Part shown: one piece after another, positions 43,097-49,656 of the stretch
Layout: each line of letters starts with the position of its first letter
How positions within the stretch are numbered: the first letter of the stretch is position 1
Assembly: GCF_018324205.1 (NCBI RefSeq)
Contig: NZ_AP023356.1
Location: 2,435,501 to 2,499,500 of the forward strand
Direction of reading: 5' to 3'
DNA: 64,000 nt
DNA from: Actinoplanes ianthinogenes
Lineage (GTDB): Bacteria; Actinomycetota; Actinomycetes; Mycobacteriales; Micromonosporaceae
Made by a program: the position numbers and the translations under genes
The notes under the pieces: generated by a model
Databases searched by the model: none
Seen by the model: only the letters and a program-made list of their open reading frames with translations
Told to the model about the DNA's origin: nothing

Positions 43097-43303
43097 TTGG
43101 ACTCCACCGCCCGAGCCCTCTGGCTCGCCTTGATGATCTTCTTCAGCCTCGCGCTTGGCGCGGTCGCCGGCCTGCTGGATTGGGCGAGCGGGAGCAACCC
43201 TTTCGCCGCAGTGCTGAAGGGTGGCGGCGCCTTCGCCGCGACGCTGCTTCTACTGCTCGCGGTCTTCCATTTCGCGACGAGCGGCAGCAAGGCTAAGCCC
43301 TGA
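43097..43303 (+). CDS. Prophage small membrane protein
   Basis: A 68-aa protein with two transmembrane helices (about residues 7-27 and 42-61) and a charged end (SGSKAKP). TTG start with GAGAAAGG about 7 bases upstream. Position beside the lipoprotein and in front of two terminators suggests lysogenic expression. A two-helix small protein could also be holin-like, but it is far from any lysis cassette in view. Confidence 0.6.
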   Translation: MDSTARALWLALMIFFSLALGAVAGLLDWASGSNPFAAVLKGGGAFAATLLLLLAVFHFATSGSKAKP

Positions 43304-43310
43304 ACAGCAA

Positions 43311-43353
43311 GGAGCCCGGCCCCCGAGACACACACCCCAGGGAGCCGGGCTCC
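43311..43353 (+). terminator. Inverted repeat after the small membrane gene
   Basis: 10-bp GGAGCCCGGC/GCCGGGCTCC stem with a 23-nt loop, 8 bases after the stop codon. The long loop makes it a weaker candidate than the hairpin that follows. Confidence 0.45.
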
Positions 43354-43406
43354 GGCCATCTTACGCACCTCCTCGGCGAGATCCCCTGACCGCGATACGC
43401 CGAATG

Positions 43407-43439
43407 GCCCGCCCCGGAGATCTCCGAGGCGGGCGTTTT
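43407..43439 (+). terminator. Rho-independent terminator
   Basis: GCCCGCC/GGCGGGC stem whose 14-nt loop contains a second small palindrome (GGAGATCTCC), followed by GTTTT. It faces the convergent 62-aa gene and protects the integrase region from read-through. Confidence 0.75.
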
Positions 43440-43446
43440 GCGTTGG

Positions 43447-43635
43447 TCAGACGGCGTAGATCCGGCGACGGCGGAGGCCGACGACGAGGCGACGCTCCAG
43501 CTCGGCAGCGACGCGGCCGTGAAGGGCCTCGTCGGAGACCAGGCCGCGGGCCTTCAGGTTGACGAGGGTGTCCGACAGACGGTGGAGAGTCGTGCGGTCC
43601 ATCTCGCGGAGGTCGGCGCTGGTGAGGGTCGCCAT
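43447..43635 (-). CDS. Small prophage protein divergent from integrase
   Basis: A 62-aa helical, charged protein (MATLTSADLREMDRTTLHRL; ALHGRVAAELERRL; basic end RRRRIYAV). A strong Shine-Dalgarno (GGAAGGAG) 6 bases before the ATG supports it. It is the only minus-strand gene seen in the prophage and shares its promoter region with int, where a triple operator lies. That makes a regulatory or excision-related role plausible, but no helix-turn-helix is evident. Confidence 0.65.
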   Translation of the reverse strand: MATLTSADLREMDRTTLHRLSDTLVNLKARGLVSDEALHGRVAAELERRLVVGLRRRRIYAV

Positions 43636-43676
43636 TTCTGGCTCCTTCCGGAAGGGGTGTGTGTAGATCCCACCCT

Positions 43677-43716
43677 AGTTGCGCAAGTGCACTTGCGCAA
43701 GCGAACTTGCGCAAGT
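43677..43716. promoter_or_regulatory. Triple 12-bp palindromic operator at the int promoter
   Basis: Three copies of a 12-bp palindrome at exact 14-bp intervals: AGTTGCGCAAGT (43677-43688), ACTTGCGCAAGC (43691-43702), ACTTGCGCAAGT (43705-43716). The first two together make a perfect 22-bp palindrome (43679-43700). A possible int promoter is embedded: TTGCGC (43693-43698), 17-bp spacer, TACCGT (43716-43721), giving a start near the ATG. A bound protein would block int and could also act on the divergent gene. Confidence 0.7.
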
Positions 43717-43728
43717 ACCGTCGGCCGC

Positions 43729-45477
43729 ATGTTCACGTTCGCTGATTTGCTGCCCACCCCGGCGCTGATCGCTGGCTACGTCCGCCAGTCCAGCGCCAAG
43801 GAAAACAACTCCGAAGCCTCCCCCGCGACCCAGCGCGCCGAGAACCGCAAGCGCGCCGACAGCCTCAACGGGACATGGGTCGGGAGTTACGAAGACATCG
43901 GCATCAGCGCATTCAGCGGCGAGGAGCGGCCCGAATTCGAGCGGCTCATCGCGGACTGCAAGGCCGGCCGAGTCAACGTGATCATCGTTTACTACATCTC
44001 GCGGCTCTCTCGGATGAAGCCGATGGAGATCATCCCGATCGTCACGGACCTTCTGAACCGAGGCGTCGTCATCATCAGCGTGACGGAAGGGATCTTCCGC
44101 GAGGGCAACGTCATGGACTTGCTCCACCTGATCATGCGCCTCGACGCGGCCCACACCGAAAGCAAGAACAAGAGCACTGCGATCAAGGGCGCAAAGGACA
44201 TCGCCCGTGAACTGGGAGGATACGTCGGCGGGAAGCCGCCTTACGGCATGTCGATGGTCAGCGAGACCCGCTTCACCTCAGACGGCAAGCCGGTCACGAT
44301 CAACTTGCTGACGCTGAACCCAACTGAGATCGCCAACATCCAGGAGGCGGCAAACGAGCTGCGGCATCCGACCCTCCTACCCGACGATCCCAACGTGCGG
44401 GGTGGTCAGCGGGGACGCCCCGGCACGCTCGGTTTCGTCTGTCGCAACCTGAACGAGCGCGGAGTGCCGACCCGAGGTGCAACGACGGGAAAGAAGACAG
44501 CCGACAGCTCGTGGCATCCCCGCACGCTGGAACGCATTCTCCGTGACCCGCGGATCGCGGGGTACGCAGCCGAGGTCATCTACCGGGAGCCGAAGGAAGG
44601 GCGTAAGGCCAAGAGCATCAAGGGGTACCGCATCCTGCGCGACCCGGAAACGCTGCTTCCGATCGTCGCCTACCCCTCGATTCTGCCGCCTGCCGAGTGG
44701 TGGGAAATTCAGCAGATCCTCGATCGGAAGCCGACCATCGTGGCTGCGGCGCCGAACGCGCCCTCCTTGCTCTCGTCGATGAATCGGCTGTTCTGCGAAT
44801 GCGGCACGCGCATGAAGTCGAACAGCAACTCGAAGGTCGCCATGCGCTCCAGCTACCGGTGCGCGCGCCCGGCTGGCCGGCGTCGCCCCGGCGAGCACAC
44901 CGGAGACTGCACGATCTCGAAGCGGGGCCTCGATGACTACGTCGCCCGGCGAATCTACGCGCTCATCTCGACGGCCGACGCGGGCGACGACCCAGAGACG
45001 CTCGCGGTGCTAGCAGAGGCCACCCGCCTATTCGGGCTCGCTGCTCTCGACCCCGCCACCGCAGGCCAGCGAGCGGCGCTGGAGGGGGAACTGGCGGATG
45101 CAGAGCAGCGGCTCGAAGAGCTTTACGCTGACCGGGCGGCCGGTGGATACAAGACCGCGGTCGGTCGGCGTCACTTCCTGGAGGCCGAGCACGGACTCTC
45201 CGAACAGATGGAGGCGCTCGCTCAGAAGCTCGGCGAGCTGGACGCCACGGTGAGCACTGCGCTACCGATCGAGCAGTGGCTCGGCGAGCCTGGCTCTGAT
45301 CCGATCGGTCCCGGCTCCTGGTGGGCCAGCGCACCTCTGCCCGAGCGGCGAGCTATGGTCGCGCTCTTCATCAAGCGGATCACGGTCCGAAAGTCTCCCG
45401 ATGGTGCCACGCGACCGAGCATGGAGTCTCGGGTGACGATCGAGTGGATTACTCCGAAGGCCGACGAAGAAGTCTAA
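43729..45477 (+). CDS. int: Large serine integrase, phiC31 type
   Basis: A 582-aa serine recombinase. Catalytic domain: GYVRQSS with nucleophile Ser21, then EERPEFERLIADCKAGRVNV, IIVYYISRLSRMK and GNVMDLLHLIMRLDAAH. Recombinase domain: RELGGYVGGKPPYGMSMVSE and RILRDPRIAGYAAEVIY. Zinc-ribbon with Cys pairs (CECGTRMK ... CARPAGRR ... GDCTIS) and a coiled coil (about residues 460-535). Segment after segment matches phiC31 integrase as I remember it; phiC31 Int is ~605-613 aa. The open frame extends 97 codons upstream but homology starts near the ATG at 43729. It recombines attP with attB without host factors, and excision needs a directionality factor. Confidence 0.95.
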   Translation: MFTFADLLPTPALIAGYVRQSSAKENNSEASPATQRAENRKRADSLNGTWVGSYEDIGISAFSGEERPEFERLIADCKAGRVNVIIVYYISRLSRMKPMEIIPIVTDLLNRGVVIISVTEGIFREGNVMDLLHLIMRLDAAHTESKNKSTAIKGAKDIARELGGYVGGKPPYGMSMVSETRFTSDGKPVTINLLTLNPTEIANIQEAANELRHPTLLPDDPNVRGGQRGRPGTLGFVCRNLNERGVPTRGATTGKKTADSSWHPRTLERILRDPRIAGYAAEVIYREPKEGRKAKSIKGYRILRDPETLLPIVAYPSILPPAEWWEIQQILDRKPTIVAAAPNAPSLLSSMNRLFCECGTRMKSNSNSKVAMRSSYRCARPAGRRRPGEHTGDCTISKRGLDDYVARRIYALISTADAGDDPETLAVLAEATRLFGLAALDPATAGQRAALEGELADAEQRLEELYADRAAGGYKTAVGRRHFLEAEHGLSEQMEALAQKLGELDATVSTALPIEQWLGEPGSDPIGPGSWWASAPLPERRAMVALFIKRITVRKSPDGATRPSMESRVTIEWITPKADEEV

Positions 45478-45489
45478 ATACGCTGGTAC

Positions 45490-45525
45490 GCGGGGCGGGC
45501 GCCGAGGAGGCTCCGCCCCGCTTTT
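45490..45525 (+). terminator. Rho-independent terminator of int
   Basis: A 9-bp GCGGGGCGG/CCGCCCCGC stem with 14-nt loop followed by TTTT, 12 bases after the int stop. Confidence 0.85.
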
Positions 45526-45528
45526 GCG

Positions 45529-45634
45529 TGTGACGCAGTGACGGAACGAACGTCACTCTCCATCCTCTCTATAGGGTCGTCGTCGTCTCTATAAGCAGGA
45601 AGAAGAGTGACGCAACTTCCGTCACTCCGTCACA
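45529..45634 (+). promoter_or_regulatory. Mirror-symmetric operator/promoter region of the early-structural gene block
   Basis: AGTGACG-N7-CGTCACT occurs twice, at 45537-45557 and 45606-45626. Each is flanked outside by one more half-site: TGTGACG at 45529-45535 and CGTCACA at 45628-45634. The arms 45529-45543 and 45620-45634 are therefore inverted copies with one mismatch. Between them are two direct repeats of TCTCTATA (45566-45573 and 45586-45593) that may be -10 elements (TATAGG, TATAAG). It stands between the int terminator and the first gene of the rightward block, so it is the likely promoter and repressor-binding region for that block. Confidence 0.7.
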
Positions 45635-45729
45635 CCGACCCCGACCGCACAACTCCTCGCCTACCTGAACACCCCTGGCAGCCCCGGCCCACTTGCGACT
45701 CGTCCGACACCGACGAGCCCGGAGGGCCG

Positions 45730-46071
45730 ATGAGCGATCTACTTGAAGTCGTTGACCAAGACGGCGACGCCTTCACCGTCTCCGACACCCTGACCGAGAA
45801 CCACCAGGCCGCCGACGGCGAGCGCGCCGTCCTCCTACTCGGCGTCAACGGCCGCGTTGCCTACGTCTCCGCCAAGGACGTCGACCGCATCGCCGCCGTT
45901 CTCGCGCCGTACGGCACCGCCCCGGCCGCGGTACTCGGCCAGCTTGACCCGCGCCGCGTGGCCGCCGCATCCGCTGCTGCCGCGCTGCTGGGCGCAGGTC
46001 TCCTTGGCAGCCGGAGCGCTGACGGCATTGCCAAGCTGGCCGCCTTCCTGCTGGACGAGGAGGCGGCGTGA
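45730..46071 (+). CDS. Prophage small protein, first gene of the rightward block
   Basis: A 113-aa protein with an acidic beta-type N-terminal half (MSDLLEVVDQDGDAFTVSDT; AVLLLGVNGRVAYVSAKDVD) and an Ala-rich helical C-terminal half. ATG at 45730 is preceded by GGAGGG; the frame is open further upstream but over the operator region. No family recognised. Overlaps the next gene by 4 bp. Confidence 0.7.
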   Translation: MSDLLEVVDQDGDAFTVSDTLTENHQAADGERAVLLLGVNGRVAYVSAKDVDRIAAVLAPYGTAPAAVLGQLDPRRVAAASAAAALLGAGLLGSRSADGIAKLAAFLLDEEAA

Positions 46072-46400
46072 ATAGCTTCAGCGGCCTTTCCGTCGATGAC
46101 AAGTTCGACAACGACGGCGACCTGTACATCGGCGGCGAGTACCTCAAGAGCGATGACGTCGTCCGGCTGCGCGACCACCTAACCGCGCTTCTCGGCGGCA
46201 CACCGACCACCATTTCGACCGGCCCCAGCGCGCCTCCGGTTCCGCGTGACGAAGCGCTCAAGGCCGCGGAGGAGATGATCACCCGGCTCGCCCCGGCGAC
46301 CAACGGGCGGGGCTACACGGACGGCACCACGCCGCTCCGTGAGCGGCTGGACGCCATCCTCCGCATCGCTGACTACCTGACGCGGGGAGGCGCTGCGTGA
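46068..46400 (+). CDS. Prophage small protein
   Basis: A 110-aa hydrophilic protein (MNSFSGLSVDDKFDNDGDLY; VVRLRDHLTALLGG). The first half alternates acidic loops and short strands, the second half is helical. GTG start in a 4-bp overlap with the preceding stop (GTGA), and the same overlap with the next gene. Function unknown. Confidence 0.7.
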   Translation: MNSFSGLSVDDKFDNDGDLYIGGEYLKSDDVVRLRDHLTALLGGTPTTISTGPSAPPVPRDEALKAAEEMITRLAPATNGRGYTDGTTPLRERLDAILRIADYLTRGGAA

Positions 46401-46645
46401 GCCCCTTCACGATCGGCTGGCTGCTCTGGCTGGCGTACTTCCTCGTCTTGGAGGGCGTCGCCCTCTTCAACTCCCGCCCCGGCGACACCCTCAGCGAGCA
46501 CGTCTGGACCTGGTTCGGCACCCAGCGCCGTAAGCCCGGGGAGCCCGAGCGCCCCCGGTCCGGTTGGACCCAGCTCCGCCGCGTGCTCCTGCTCGCCTTC
46601 ATGGCCTGGCTCTCGATCCACTTCCTCACGGGAGGTTGGGCGTGA
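46397..46645 (+). CDS. Prophage small membrane protein
   Basis: An 82-aa protein with two transmembrane helices (about residues 5-24 and 60-77) separated by a basic loop (GTQRRKPGEPERPRSGW). GTG start overlapping the previous gene by 4 bp. Unknown function. Confidence 0.65.
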   Translation: MSPFTIGWLLWLAYFLVLEGVALFNSRPGDTLSEHVWTWFGTQRRKPGEPERPRSGWTQLRRVLLLAFMAWLSIHFLTGGWA

Positions 46646-47082
46646 CCCGAGACGAAGCCCTGACCGCGGGGATGCGGTTCGTCGACACGATGGGTGCGAT
46701 GTTCCCGCGCCGCCAGCGCGGCACCGCGCCCGAACGTACCTTCGCCGCCCTGGCCGTGGCCGAGTTCCTGCTCGACGAGCACGGCGGCAACGAAGGCAAC
46801 AGGGAGCCCGAGCCTGGCCCTGTCGAGCCGGCCGGACCGGTGCGCGAGATCGCCTGCGAGGTCGACCCGGGCGACTCGCTCCGCGTCGTCGGCGTGAAGG
46901 CGCCCGATAGCCGCTCGCGCCCCTGCGTCGCCTTCAGAGCGACCGCACAGGCCGGAGACAGCGTCGAGGTCATCGTCTCCCCGGCCCGAGCCCGCACCTT
47001 CGCCGCTGGCGTCCTGGACGCCGCCGACGAGGCCGACGGCACTACCCCGCTCAACTTCATCGACAACGGAGGGCACGCCTGA
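46642..47082 (+). CDS. Prophage small protein
   Basis: A 146-aa protein: helical N-terminus (MTRDEALTAGMRFVDTMGAM), Pro/Glu linker, then a beta-rich domain (CEVDPGDSLRVVGVKAP; VEVIVSPARARTFAAGVLDAA). GTG start overlapping the previous stop; its own stop overlaps the next ATG (TGATG). Function unknown. Confidence 0.65.
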   Translation: MTRDEALTAGMRFVDTMGAMFPRRQRGTAPERTFAALAVAEFLLDEHGGNEGNREPEPGPVEPAGPVREIACEVDPGDSLRVVGVKAPDSRSRPCVAFRATAQAGDSVEVIVSPARARTFAAGVLDAADEADGTTPLNFIDNGGHA

Positions 47083-47300
47083 TGAAGACCGTCGGCACCA
47101 TCGTCACGTTCATCGTCGCGGTCATCATCCGCATCCTCATCGTCGCCTGGGTCTTCATGATCGGCGTCGCGATCATCCGAACGCAGTGGCTGACCGAGTT
47201 GCCGACCATCGGCTACGTCGCCTCACTCGGCGTCTCGACCATGCTGAGCGTCATGGCCGGCGCCCTGGGGCTCGGCTCCAGCTCGAAGGAAAGCAACTGA
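47082..47300 (+). CDS. Prophage small membrane protein
   Basis: A 72-aa hydrophobic protein with two transmembrane helices (about residues 4-33 and 41-62). ATG overlaps the stop of the preceding gene, and the stop overlaps the ATG of the next. Function unknown. Confidence 0.65.
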   Translation: MKTVGTIVTFIVAVIIRILIVAWVFMIGVAIIRTQWLTELPTIGYVASLGVSTMLSVMAGALGLGSSSKESN

Positions 47301-47569
47301 TGGCGCGCACCATGCGGGCCGGAGACGACCTCTTCCGCGCCACCATCACCGAGACCTTCCCGCCCAACCCGGATGGCTGGAACGACAAGGTCCGCGAAGG
47401 CTTCACCCAGACCTACAGCTACGGCCCGTACACCTCGCGCGGACCAGCTACGGCCGCCAAGCGGCGGGAGGAGCAGGCAGGCATCGGGCGCCGGGAGCGG
47501 TACGGCGATGGCTACTCGATGGACGCCCGAGTCGAGCGCATCATGCCCGTCTGGGAGCGCGTCGGGTGA
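47300..47569 (+). CDS. Prophage small protein
   Basis: An 89-aa polar protein with several aromatic residues (FRATITETFPPNPDGWNDKV; FTQTYSYGPYTSRGPATAAKRREE) and a short C-terminal segment VERIMPVWERVG. The pattern resembles small phage proteins of unknown role; no family assigned. Coupled on both sides by 1-4 bp overlaps. Confidence 0.65.
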   Translation: MARTMRAGDDLFRATITETFPPNPDGWNDKVREGFTQTYSYGPYTSRGPATAAKRREEQAGIGRRERYGDGYSMDARVERIMPVWERVG

Positions 47570-47823
47570 CCGCCATCGAGGAGATCGCAACCGCCTACGC
47601 GGTCGCCTTCGGCCTCGACCCGGACGACCTGATCGCCCGCGTCCACGCCCAGCGCGACCGCCGCATCGAGCGCGGCAAGCTCCCCGCGAAGCGCTGCTCA
47701 GGCTGCCAGCTCGACAAGCCGGCGCTCGCCTTCGCCGAGGACAGCCGCTCGGCCGACGGCCTCCAGGCCCGATGCCGCAGCTGTGACGTCAGCCGCGCCC
47801 GCAAGCGCCGCAGCGTCACGTAA
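47566..47823 (+). CDS. Prophage zinc-ribbon protein
   Basis: An 85-aa protein with an N-terminal helix and a C-terminal zinc ribbon CSGC-x22-CRSC (Cys44, Cys47, Cys70, Cys73), followed by a basic tail. Such small zinc fingers often sit beside phage HNH nucleases and may bind DNA. GTG start in a 4-bp overlap. Last of seven tightly overlapping small genes; the 266 bases that follow contain no supported gene. Confidence 0.75.
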   Translation: MTAIEEIATAYAVAFGLDPDDLIARVHAQRDRRIERGKLPAKRCSGCQLDKPALAFAEDSRSADGLQARCRSCDVSRARKRRSVT

Positions 47824-48089
47824 CCCTGGCCCACTACCTGATCACGAGGCGAGGTGCTCGCCTCAGATCCCGCCTTCAGGCCCCGCCACCGACTCGTGAG
47901 CCCTTCTGGGACGAGCGTGTGCGGGGCCGTTGTGCGTGACGACTTCATGAGCCTCCGGTCCGCCTCTGCCCAAGGGCACGCCGCCGGAGGGTTGATCGAC
48001 GCCCTGGGGCGTGCCGCTCTCCCCGCCGATGGACCTGGCCTGCGGGATTGAGCGCCACCCCAGGGCGTCTCTGTCTTTGGGGGTAAACC

Positions 48090-48392
48090 TTGGCATGGGA
48101 GGGCACGAGCGACCGGCGCTCCCGGTTGCCGAGTGACTGGGCAGTCCGGCGCCTACGGGTGCTCAGGGCCGCGGCCTACCGATGCCAGGTCAAGGACGAG
48201 GACGCCCGCCCGTGTGGTGAGCCGGCCAACGAGGTCGATCACATCAACGCAGGCGACGATCATCGACCCGAGAATCTTCAGGCGATCTGTCGCTGGCACC
48301 ACGGCCGCAAGACCGCAGCCGAAGGCGCAGCCGCACGCCGCCCACGCCCCACCGCACGCCGCGAGCCCGAGCGTCATCCCGGCCTCGCGTGA
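48090..48392 (+). CDS. HNH endonuclease
   Basis: A 100-aa phage HNH nuclease. Motif residues: Asp50-His51 in EVDHI, Asn62 in HRPENLQAI, and His70-His71 in CRWHHGRKT; Cys32, Cys42 and Cys67 probably bind structural zinc. TTG start (MAWEGTSDRRSRLPSDW is the usual opening of this family). In HK97-type phages a terminase-linked HNH protein works with the terminase in DNA cleavage, which fits the position here. Confidence 0.85.
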   Translation: MAWEGTSDRRSRLPSDWAVRRLRVLRAAAYRCQVKDEDARPCGEPANEVDHINAGDDHRPENLQAICRWHHGRKTAAEGAAARRPRPTARREPERHPGLA

Positions 48393-48569
48393 CTCAGCGT
48401 GGCGTTACGCAGGGTGAGCCCCCTGGGGGGTGGCCCCCGCCCGGTTCGCCCCGCCACCGAAGCGGCATAGCATCCCGGGCCGCGCGCAGGTCTGAGGGTC
48501 GATGTTGGATCTGCCCTCCGCACGCTCTGTAACTGAACAGCGCGGCATCCGCTGGCCCACTTCCCACGC

Positions 48570-49181
48570 ATGGTCACGGTTGTTTGCGACGTTTGCATGT
48601 CGCCCTTCGCACCTGCCCGAACGTGGCAGCGTCGCCATCCCGGCGCGTGCCACCGCGAGCACGAACGCCGCCGCCGTCAAGCTGGTCGTCGAGAGGGCCG
48701 CCACACAGCGCCCCCGCTAAAGGGTCCGTGGAGCGGCGAGCGTGACTGCCAGTTCTGCGGTACTGGCTTTCTCGCCAAGGCCCCAACGTCGTCCACCTGC
48801 TACGCCGACGAGTGTCAGCGCCGCCACAACCGCGAGCGGATGCGCGGCTTCTTGCGCCGCTATGAGTCCTGCCATGGTCACCCGTACCGCTGGAAGCGAG
48901 ACCCAGCGAAGCGCAGGGCGTACGCCGAGGCTCGACGCGCACTTCAGCGCGGGGCCTCCGAGGCCGAGCCGGTCGTCCGCGCAGTCGTCTTCGAGCGTGA
49001 TGCATGGACTTGCGGGCTCTGCGACGAGCCGATCAACCCCGATCTCCGCTTCCCGGACCGCTGGAGCGCGTCCATTGACCACGTCGTGCCGCTTGCTCGC
49101 GGCGGGTCGCACACCCTGGACAACCTCCAGGCTGCACACCTGACTTGCAATACCTCTAAGGGCGCCCGCGCAGTCGCGTGA
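48570..49181 (+). CDS. HNH endonuclease with extra zinc-binding modules
   Basis: A 203-aa protein. Two N-terminal Cys motifs (CDVC at 6-9; CQFC at 60-63 with CYADEC at 77-82) precede a basic helical linker and a C-terminal HNH domain: CGLC (148-151), Asp170-His171 in ASIDHVVPLARGG, Asn185 in LDNLQAAH, Cys193-Asn194 in LTCNTSKG. Gly/Lys ending is typical. It is the second HNH gene immediately before the terminase and is larger than the first, so the two may have different roles. Confidence 0.85.
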   Translation: MVTVVCDVCMSPFAPARTWQRRHPGACHREHERRRRQAGRREGRHTAPPLKGPWSGERDCQFCGTGFLAKAPTSSTCYADECQRRHNRERMRGFLRRYESCHGHPYRWKRDPAKRRAYAEARRALQRGASEAEPVVRAVVFERDAWTCGLCDEPINPDLRFPDRWSASIDHVVPLARGGSHTLDNLQAAHLTCNTSKGARAVA

Positions 49182-49190
49182 GGCGCCCTT
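49158..49190 (+). terminator. Hairpin between the HNH and terminase genes
   Basis: 9-bp AAGGGCGCC/GGCGCCCTT stem with a 15-nt loop overlapping the end of the HNH gene, followed by GGCGCTTCT. Possible attenuator; weak as a terminator. Confidence 0.4.
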
Positions 49191-49218
49191 GGCGCTTCTA
49201 CGACCGGAAGGAGGAGAG

Positions 49219-49656
49219 ATGGCCGGCCGAGGCCCCGCCCCGAAAGCTCAGCATCAGCGCGAGCGCGATACCCGGCGCCGTGTGACCGACCAACAGATCG
49301 TCCTTCCCCGTGATGGCGAGGTTCGAGGCCCCGACCTCGGCGGCAGTCGGCAGTACACAGACGAGACCGTCGAGTGGTACGAGACATGGCGTCGTAGCCC
49401 GCAGGCCGCCATCTTCGAGGACACCGACTGGCAGCGGCTTCGGATGCTCGCGCCGCTCGTCGACTCCTACTTCCGTCGCCCGTCTAAGGCGGCCTTCGAG
49501 GAGATCCGACTCAACGAGGAGCGCCTCGGCGCCACGGTCGTCGACCGGATGCGTGCCCGGATGCGTATCGAGGACGCCGACGACGCCGCCCCTGCTCCCG
49601 TGCTGCGCCTGGCTGACCGCGCCGACCTGCGCGCCCGCCTCGCGTCCGGCGGGTGA
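49219..49656 (+). CDS. Terminase small subunit
   Basis: A 145-aa protein opening MAGRGPAPKAQHQRERDTRRR, the usual start of actinophage small terminases, with a helical core (WYETWRRSPQAAIFEDTDWQRLRMLAPLVD). It recognises phage DNA for packaging. Strong Shine-Dalgarno (GGAAGGAGGAG) before ATG 49219. Overlaps the large subunit by 4 bp. Confidence 0.88.
   Translation: MAGRGPAPKAQHQRERDTRRRVTDQQIVLPRDGEVRGPDLGGSRQYTDETVEWYETWRRSPQAAIFEDTDWQRLRMLAPLVDSYFRRPSKAAFEEIRLNEERLGATVVDRMRARMRIEDADDAAPAPVLRLADRADLRARLASGG

Noticed and set aside
43097..43303. Holin assignment for the 68-aa two-helix protein
   Set aside because: Two helices alone are not enough; no endolysin is nearby and the gene sits in the lysogeny end of the prophage.
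43438..43728. 97-codon N-terminal extension of the integrase
   Set aside because: It overlaps the divergent 62-aa gene and the triple operator, and phiC31-like homology begins near the ATG at 43729.
47854..48051. 65-aa open frame between the zinc-ribbon and HNH genes
   Set aside because: No ribosome-binding site, no domain, and composition unlike the neighbouring phage genes; treated as non-coding.
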